Part shown: one piece after another, positions 16,404 through 19,941 of the stretch
Layout of the letters: each line of letters opens with the position of its first letter
How positions within the stretch are numbered: the stretch's first letter is position 1
Source: Arcicella sp043769985
GTDB taxonomy: Bacteria > Bacteroidota > Bacteroidia > Cytophagales > Spirosomataceae
DNA: 19,941 nucleotides
NCBI GenBank assembly: GCA_043769985.1
Contig: JAYVIV010000214.1
Location: 1-19,941 of the forward strand
Direction of reading: 5' to 3'
Program-made: the position numbers and the translations under genes
The notes under the pieces: generated by a model
The model's database searches: none
Seen by the model: the letters and a program-made list of their open reading frames with translations, nothing else
What the model was told of the DNA's origin: nothing

Positions 16404-17024
16404 TTACTTCCCCTTCAACTCCACATTCCGATAAATCCGTTCCATCGAAATAGAAATACCAACTGATTGCAAAGGCAATTCTCCTTTTAGGTCAGTAACA
16501 ATCGTCTCCTGCCAACGCCCTGGACTTTCACGATACCAAACTTCGGCATAACATTCATCTTGACGAATCATTACGTATTCTTTGAAGGATTGGAGGGTTT
16601 TGTACTTGTCAAATTTTCCTATGCGGTCATATTTTTGGGTGCTTTTAGATAGAACTTCAACTACTATTATTGGATTAATCAAGAGTAATTGATTATCATC
16701 CCAATACAAAGGTTCTTCACAAACTGCCAAAGCATCTGCATATACACCTGCATCTATACTTGGAAAATATATTTTTTGGTCAGATGGGAAAATGACATAG
16801 TTTTTCTCAGCATTTTCTAAACCAATAAACATTTGAGCCATCATATTGACGGCAATAATATTGTGTGGACCTTTTGCGTAGGGCATTTTTATGATTTGAC
16901 CGTCTATAAATTCGTGTTTTTCAAGAGATTTCGCTTCTTTTTCTAAATATTGTTCAAGCGTATATCTATGAATTGGACGATTCACTTTAAGTGGCGGGTC
17001 GAATTGTTGCGTTCTTGCTGTCAT
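16404..17024 (-). CDS. Uma2-family (DUF820) putative endonuclease-fold protein
   Basis: This 206-residue protein has the Uma2/DUF820 layout, a PD-(D/E)XK nuclease-like fold. It has YTLEQYLEKE (21-30), KHEFIDGQIIKMPYA (36-50), the acidic strand YADALAVC (95-102, Asp97), VVEVLSKST (121-129, Glu123) and basic residues Lys137/Lys140 before KYKTLQSFKEYVMI. Family members are abundant in cyanobacteria and Bacteroidetes, and their biological targets are largely unknown. The ATG at 17024 is preferred over an in-frame ATG at 17096: the latter would add a hydrophobic stretch absent from the family and overlap the upstream beta-lactamase gene. A TACATTTG box lies 19 bp before the chosen start. Confidence 0.85.
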   Translation of the reverse strand: MTARTQQFDPPLKVNRPIHRYTLEQYLEKEAKSLEKHEFIDGQIIKMPYAKGPHNIIAVNMMAQMFIGLENAEKNYVIFPSDQKIYFPSIDAGVYADALAVCEEPLYWDDNQLLLINPIIVVEVLSKSTQKYDRIGKFDKYKTLQSFKEYVMIRQDECYAEVWYRESPGRWQETIVTDLKGELPLQSVGISISMERIYRNVELKGK

Positions 17025-17042
17025 ACCATTTTTATTTATACA

Positions 17043-17050
17043 CAAATGTA
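17043..17050 (-). promoter_or_regulatory. Candidate -7 box of the Uma2 gene
   Basis: The minus strand reads TACATTTG, an exact TAnnTTTG match, placing transcription start a dozen bases before the ATG at 17024. No -33 TTTG is found at 19-21 bp. If active, it separates this gene from the beta-lactamase gene that ends at 17072. Confidence 0.4.
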
Positions 17051-17071
17051 AAAAAATCAAACAAATTATTT

Positions 17072-17962
17072 TCACTTCCTTAAATAATAATCCCAAGCCG
17101 CCAAAGCAATCTCCGCAATCATTTTATCGTTGGTTATTTCATCTTCCATTGAATTTGAAACAAAGACTGCAATCGCAAATAGTTTTCCATTGGGTAAAGT
17201 GATAATGCCAATGTCATTTGTTGCTCCCGTTAATCCCTCTTTATTTTTTCCAGAAGAGCCTGTTTTATGGGCTACAATGGCTCCAAGAGGTAATAATCCT
17301 TTAATTTTATTGGGTCCCGTGGTGGTTTCTATCATGATTTTATAAAGAAAATCTTGGCTACTTTTTAAGAGGATATGCTCTTTGTGGAATTTTTGGAGTA
17401 ACTGTACAGCGGCAAAAGGCGTACTATAATTCTTATATTGAAGACTCCAATCGTTCTGAATTCTCTCTTCTGTATCAAGAATTTGTACTTCCCTAACTCC
17501 TGATTTATGAATAAATTTATTGGCTTTTTCTGTTCCTCCTATAAGTTTAAAAAGACGGTCACAACCAACATTATCACTTTGCGAAACGGTGTATTTTACG
17601 ATTTCACTCAAAGGTAAATTGAGGTTTTCTTCGGGATATTTATCTCTCAACGGGCTGTATAAATTCGGAATCATATCAGCTTTACTCACAAAAACACTTT
17701 GATTTAAGGTAAATTTCCTTTGATCAACTTGATTCAAAACCGCCAGTGCCAAATGAAATTTATAGACACTCTGCATTGGAAAATGCCTTTTTCCGTTAAA
17801 TGTTAAGGTATCACCATTTTCAAAGTCCATAATTCCAACACCAACTGTGGCATTTTTGGATTTTATGATTTGATAGATTTTTTCTCTCAGTACATTTTTT
17901 TGAGAATATCCGCAGTAATTAATTAATGGTAAAATAAGGAATAATAAGACAGTTTTTTTCAT
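17072..17962 (-). CDS. Class A beta-lactamase (subclass A2-like)
   Basis: This 296-residue periplasmic serine hydrolase has a signal peptide (about 1-20, ending CGYS before Gln21). Catalytic motifs are complete: Ser65-Val-Tyr-Lys68 (SXXK), Ser129-Asp-Asn131 (SDN) and Lys233-Thr-Gly235 (KTG, in HKTGSSG). The omega-loop TEERIQNDWSLQYKN (164-178) resembles PER/VEB/CfxA-type enzymes, where the general base falls in the ExxMx stretch; here it is probably Glu165, with Gln169 where TEM has Asn170. That family commonly hydrolyses cephalosporins; the spectrum here is unknown. No mobile element is adjacent, so it looks like a resident chromosomal gene. The ATG at 17962 fits the signal peptide better than the one at 18016. 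Confidence 0.92.
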   Translation of the reverse strand: MKKTVLLFLILPLINYCGYSQKNVLREKIYQIIKSKNATVGVGIMDFENGDTLTFNGKRHFPMQSVYKFHLALAVLNQVDQRKFTLNQSVFVSKADMIPNLYSPLRDKYPEENLNLPLSEIVKYTVSQSDNVGCDRLFKLIGGTEKANKFIHKSGVREVQILDTEERIQNDWSLQYKNYSTPFAAVQLLQKFHKEHILLKSSQDFLYKIMIETTTGPNKIKGLLPLGAIVAHKTGSSGKNKEGLTGATNDIGIITLPNGKLFAIAVFVSNSMEDEITNDKMIAEIALAAWDYYLRK

Positions 17963-17995
17963 TGGAATGGATTTAGTGTTAAAAAATTGTAATAA

Positions 17996-18003
17996 CAAAT
18001 TTA
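17996..18003 (-). promoter_or_regulatory. Candidate -7 box of the beta-lactamase gene
   Basis: The minus strand reads TAAATTTG, an exact consensus match 33 bp before the ATG at 17962. It also overlaps the alternative ATG at 18016, which supports the shorter protein. No clear -33 element is seen. Confidence 0.4.
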
Positions 18004-18172
18004 GGTGTTTTATCAATTTAAAATAATTCCTTTTTCAAGACTAAATTGTATCAATCAAAGAATATTAAACATAAGAAATAAAAAGGGATAAGGTTTTGAT
18101 AAATTTATCCAATCTTTAATCAATATTTCATCACCAATATACGTTAAGCATTAAAGTACTTTGTATTATTCC

Positions 18173-19393
18173 ATGAAAAAGCTAATTATAATCCTTCCAT
18201 TTTATACATTATTTTCAATTTCTGCTTTCAGCCAAGTTTATTCTGACTCCCTAATTATCAATATTCAAGGGTCGTTGGGGAAATTACAAAGTGAAAATGA
18301 AAACCTAAAAAGTCGTCTCGAAATTCAAGGTCGTTCTCTTACGGATATATCTAAAAATCAATCACTTACGGACAGAACTAAGTGGGAGAAAATCAAAACT
18401 AACTTAGTGAAAAGTGCTGAAGTCTATAAGATTTTGAGCGATGACATCATTGATTTGAAATCTCAAGTGTTGAATCAGGATTATCAAGGTTACATCAAAA
18501 AATTGAGTTCCGTAGAAAAAGGCCCATTAGGATTTTCCTTTGAAGATGTAATTTTGAAGACTGCTCAAAGTAAAGCAATTTTCAGTAAAAAGGAAAAGAA
18601 TGAGCGTTTTATGAGTGTCTTGAAAAGTTTGAAAGACAGTCCGATTGTGGGATTGATTCCGTATGCTTCTCAAGCCGTCAATCTTTCAACGGCGGCAGTT
18701 AATGTTGCCTACGCCTCTGGTATGCAAGATAAAAAGGTCAATTTCGATAAAATTAAAGAATTTGAAAAGGAATTGCAACGTTACACGGGCTTCTATAATA
18801 TGTTGGATAAAGCCAACTTGACAAATTCAAATTCGAGTTCTCAAACTGTTACGATGTTAGAGGCTTTGCAATTGGATGTGTTGGAGAAATTTAAAAAAGA
18901 TGCTCAAAAAATTGGGTACAATCCTCGAGAAATACGAAACGAAGAGCCTTTGGACGATTATTTTAACTACATGATAGGTGAATTTTCTACAGATTATATG
19001 AAGAAAAGAATCGCTGACATTGAGAGTAAATATACCCAAAAAGACGGCAGAACAAATTTGGGGGAAATGTTGCAGTCGGAATTAGATATTCGTCATGTAA
19101 ACAATAATTTAGATTACGTTCAAAGTCTTTGTAATCGTTTTATAGCCGTCCATGACCAATATTTTGATTTTGAGAATCGGTATTTTGATCAGGTGAAACA
19201 GGCAATAAATGTAGCAAAAGCCAATAATATTATTGAAGGAGTTGGAGAGAAGCCAGCTCAAATGGTTTATGAGGATTTGATGAAGGACTTGGGAGCGAAG
19301 AAAAAGAAAAAAGATTCAGCCATTAAATCAAGCATCAATATTAGGGAGTTGAAAGATAAAATTGACTCTGTTGATATCTATAAGATTTTGTAA
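18173..19393 (+). CDS. Secreted, mostly helical protein of unknown function
   Basis: I do not recognise this 406-residue protein. A signal peptide (MKKLIIILPFYTLFSISAFS, cleavage before Gln21) indicates export. After it comes a heptad-rich segment (about 35-110, GKLQSENENLKSRLEI onward), then a single hydrophobic, glycine/alanine-containing stretch (PIVGLIPYASQAVNLSTAAV). Long charged helices follow to the end, with a lysine cluster (AKKKKKDS) near the C-terminus. There is no lipobox. The long-helix plus central hydrophobic segment layout recalls alpha-helical pore-forming proteins, but this is only a shape analogy. The ATG at 18173 was chosen because it starts the signal peptide; a TTG at 18161 is in frame. 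The stop codon is the first three bases of a 23-bp inverted repeat. Confidence 0.75.
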   Translation: MKKLIIILPFYTLFSISAFSQVYSDSLIINIQGSLGKLQSENENLKSRLEIQGRSLTDISKNQSLTDRTKWEKIKTNLVKSAEVYKILSDDIIDLKSQVLNQDYQGYIKKLSSVEKGPLGFSFEDVILKTAQSKAIFSKKEKNERFMSVLKSLKDSPIVGLIPYASQAVNLSTAAVNVAYASGMQDKKVNFDKIKEFEKELQRYTGFYNMLDKANLTNSNSSSQTVTMLEALQLDVLEKFKKDAQKIGYNPREIRNEEPLDDYFNYMIGEFSTDYMKKRIADIESKYTQKDGRTNLGEMLQSELDIRHVNNNLDYVQSLCNRFIAVHDQYFDFENRYFDQVKQAINVAKANNIIEGVGEKPAQMVYEDLMKDLGAKKKKKDSAIKSSINIRELKDKIDSVDIYKIL

Positions 19394-19452
19394 TTTGATG
19401 CCTCGTCATCGAATAAAATATTTTTTTCGTTCGATGACGAAGCATCAAATTA
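19391..19452. repeat. 23-bp inverted repeat that includes the stop codon
   Basis: Bases 19391-19413 pair with 19430-19452 with one mismatch (TAATTTGATGC.TCGTCATCGAA); the loop is TAAAATATTTTTTTCG. The left arm begins with the TAA of the preceding gene. The T7 in the loop is not placed like a terminator tail. Confidence 0.85.
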
Positions 19453-19459
19453 CAGTTCT

Positions 19460-19467
19460 TATCTTTG
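19460..19467 (+). promoter_or_regulatory. Candidate -7 box of the MFS gene
   Basis: TATCTTTG matches TAnnTTTG and ends only 3 bp before the ATG at 19471. If used, transcription would begin at or just inside the start codon, giving a leaderless or nearly leaderless mRNA. No TTTG is present 19-21 bp upstream. Confidence 0.35.
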
Positions 19468-19470
19468 CAA

Positions 19471-19941
19471 ATGGAAAAACAGTCTTCTATTTATACCACA
19501 CAATTTTGGTTACTTTGCCTCAGTAACTTCCTCTTTTCTGCCAGTTTTCAAATGATGATTCCTGAATTACCTGATTATTTAGAAAGTTTGGGTGGCAAAG
19601 AATACATTGGTTACATCATAGCACTATTTACTTTAACAGCAGGTTTTTCTCGACCATTTTCTGGAAAATTAACCGATACCATTGGGCGAGTTCCAATCAT
19701 GGCATTTGGCTCTCTTGTTTGCTTCATTTGCAGTGGCATTTATCCTTTCGTTCACACCGTTTTTGGCTTTTTATTATTACGATTTCTCCACGGATTTTCA
19801 ACGGGAACAAAACCTACCGCAACCGCCGCTTATGTGGCAGATATTATACCCGAAGACAGAAGAGGAGAAGCACAGGGAATGTTAGGTATTTTCACGGCAA
19901 CAGGAATGTCAATCGGACCCACCATTGGTAGTTATTTGGCT
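19471..19941 (+). CDS. MFS efflux transporter, N-terminal part (cut by window end)
   Basis: The first 157 codons are open and in frame to the last base of the window. Helix 1 (QFWLLCLSNFLFSASFQMM), MFS motif A GKLTDTIGR (65-73) after helix 2, FLLLRFLHGFSTG in helix 4, and DRRGEAQG (129-136) are all present. They are followed by a motif C-like GMSIGPTIG (145-153), typical of drug/proton antiporters (DHA1 group). It therefore probably exports small molecules from the cytoplasm across the inner membrane; the substrate is unknown. About five helices are seen of an expected twelve. Confidence 0.88.
   Translation, partial: MEKQSSIYTTQFWLLCLSNFLFSASFQMMIPELPDYLESLGGKEYIGYIIALFTLTAGFSRPFSGKLTDTIGRVPIMAFGSLVCFICSGIYPFVHTVFGFLLLRFLHGFSTGTKPTATAAYVADIIPEDRRGEAQGMLGIFTATGMSIGPTIGSYLA

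Noticed and set aside
19682..19931. Two overlapping plus-strand open frames near the window end
   Set aside because: They are out-of-frame shadows of the MFS transporter, whose frame runs unbroken from 19471 to 19941.

Overview
The window is bacterial chromosome from a member of the Bacteroidetes, most likely an AT-rich Cytophagales-type genome. This rests on a TonB-dependent receptor followed by DUF4249 lipoproteins, signal peptides ending in AFSQ or LSAQ, the near absence of Shine-Dalgarno sequences, and -7 boxes of the form TAnnTTTG. The genus cannot be fixed from sequence alone. No rRNA, tRNA, CRISPR array, prophage or transposase was seen.

Left part (1-3900): a secreted 3-keto-disaccharide hydrolase-like protein (DUF1080), then a full-length catalase-peroxidase (katG) with complete active site and a palindrome upstream. 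Next (3932-8815): a TonB-dependent receptor with a correctly spaced promoter, followed by two tandem, clearly paralogous DUF4249 lipoproteins, probably one outer-membrane uptake operon. Ferrochelatase (hemH, 8885-9949) and a DMT-family permease (10092-10985) follow on the same strand. The receptor operon, hemH and katG suggest an iron/haem theme, but that link is inference.

Middle (11174-15343): on the minus strand, a small membrane protein overlaps a 3-methyladenine DNA glycosylase by ATGA. A plus-strand SlyD-like FKBP isomerase and a minus-strand DEAD-box RNA helicase converge on a shared terminator. The helicase has a roughly 270-nt structured leader with a well-spaced promoter and a 21-codon upstream ORF whose stop overlaps the helicase start.

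Right part (15470-19941): a lipoprotein gene broken by two apparent single-base losses in homopolymers, a Uma2-family (DUF820) protein and a class A beta-lactamase, all on the minus strand. Then come an unrecognised secreted helical protein and the start of an MFS efflux transporter on the plus strand, cut by the window edge.

The most striking non-coding feature is a set of long inverted repeats between genes (958-1024, 3559-3680, 10988-11153, 12154-12224, 12896-12991, 19391-19452). Most lie just after a stop codon, most lack a T-tract, and their sequences are unrelated to each other. The strongest candidates for something undescribed are these hairpins, the helicase leader with its coupled upstream ORF, and the duplicated cysteine-containing DUF4249 pair.
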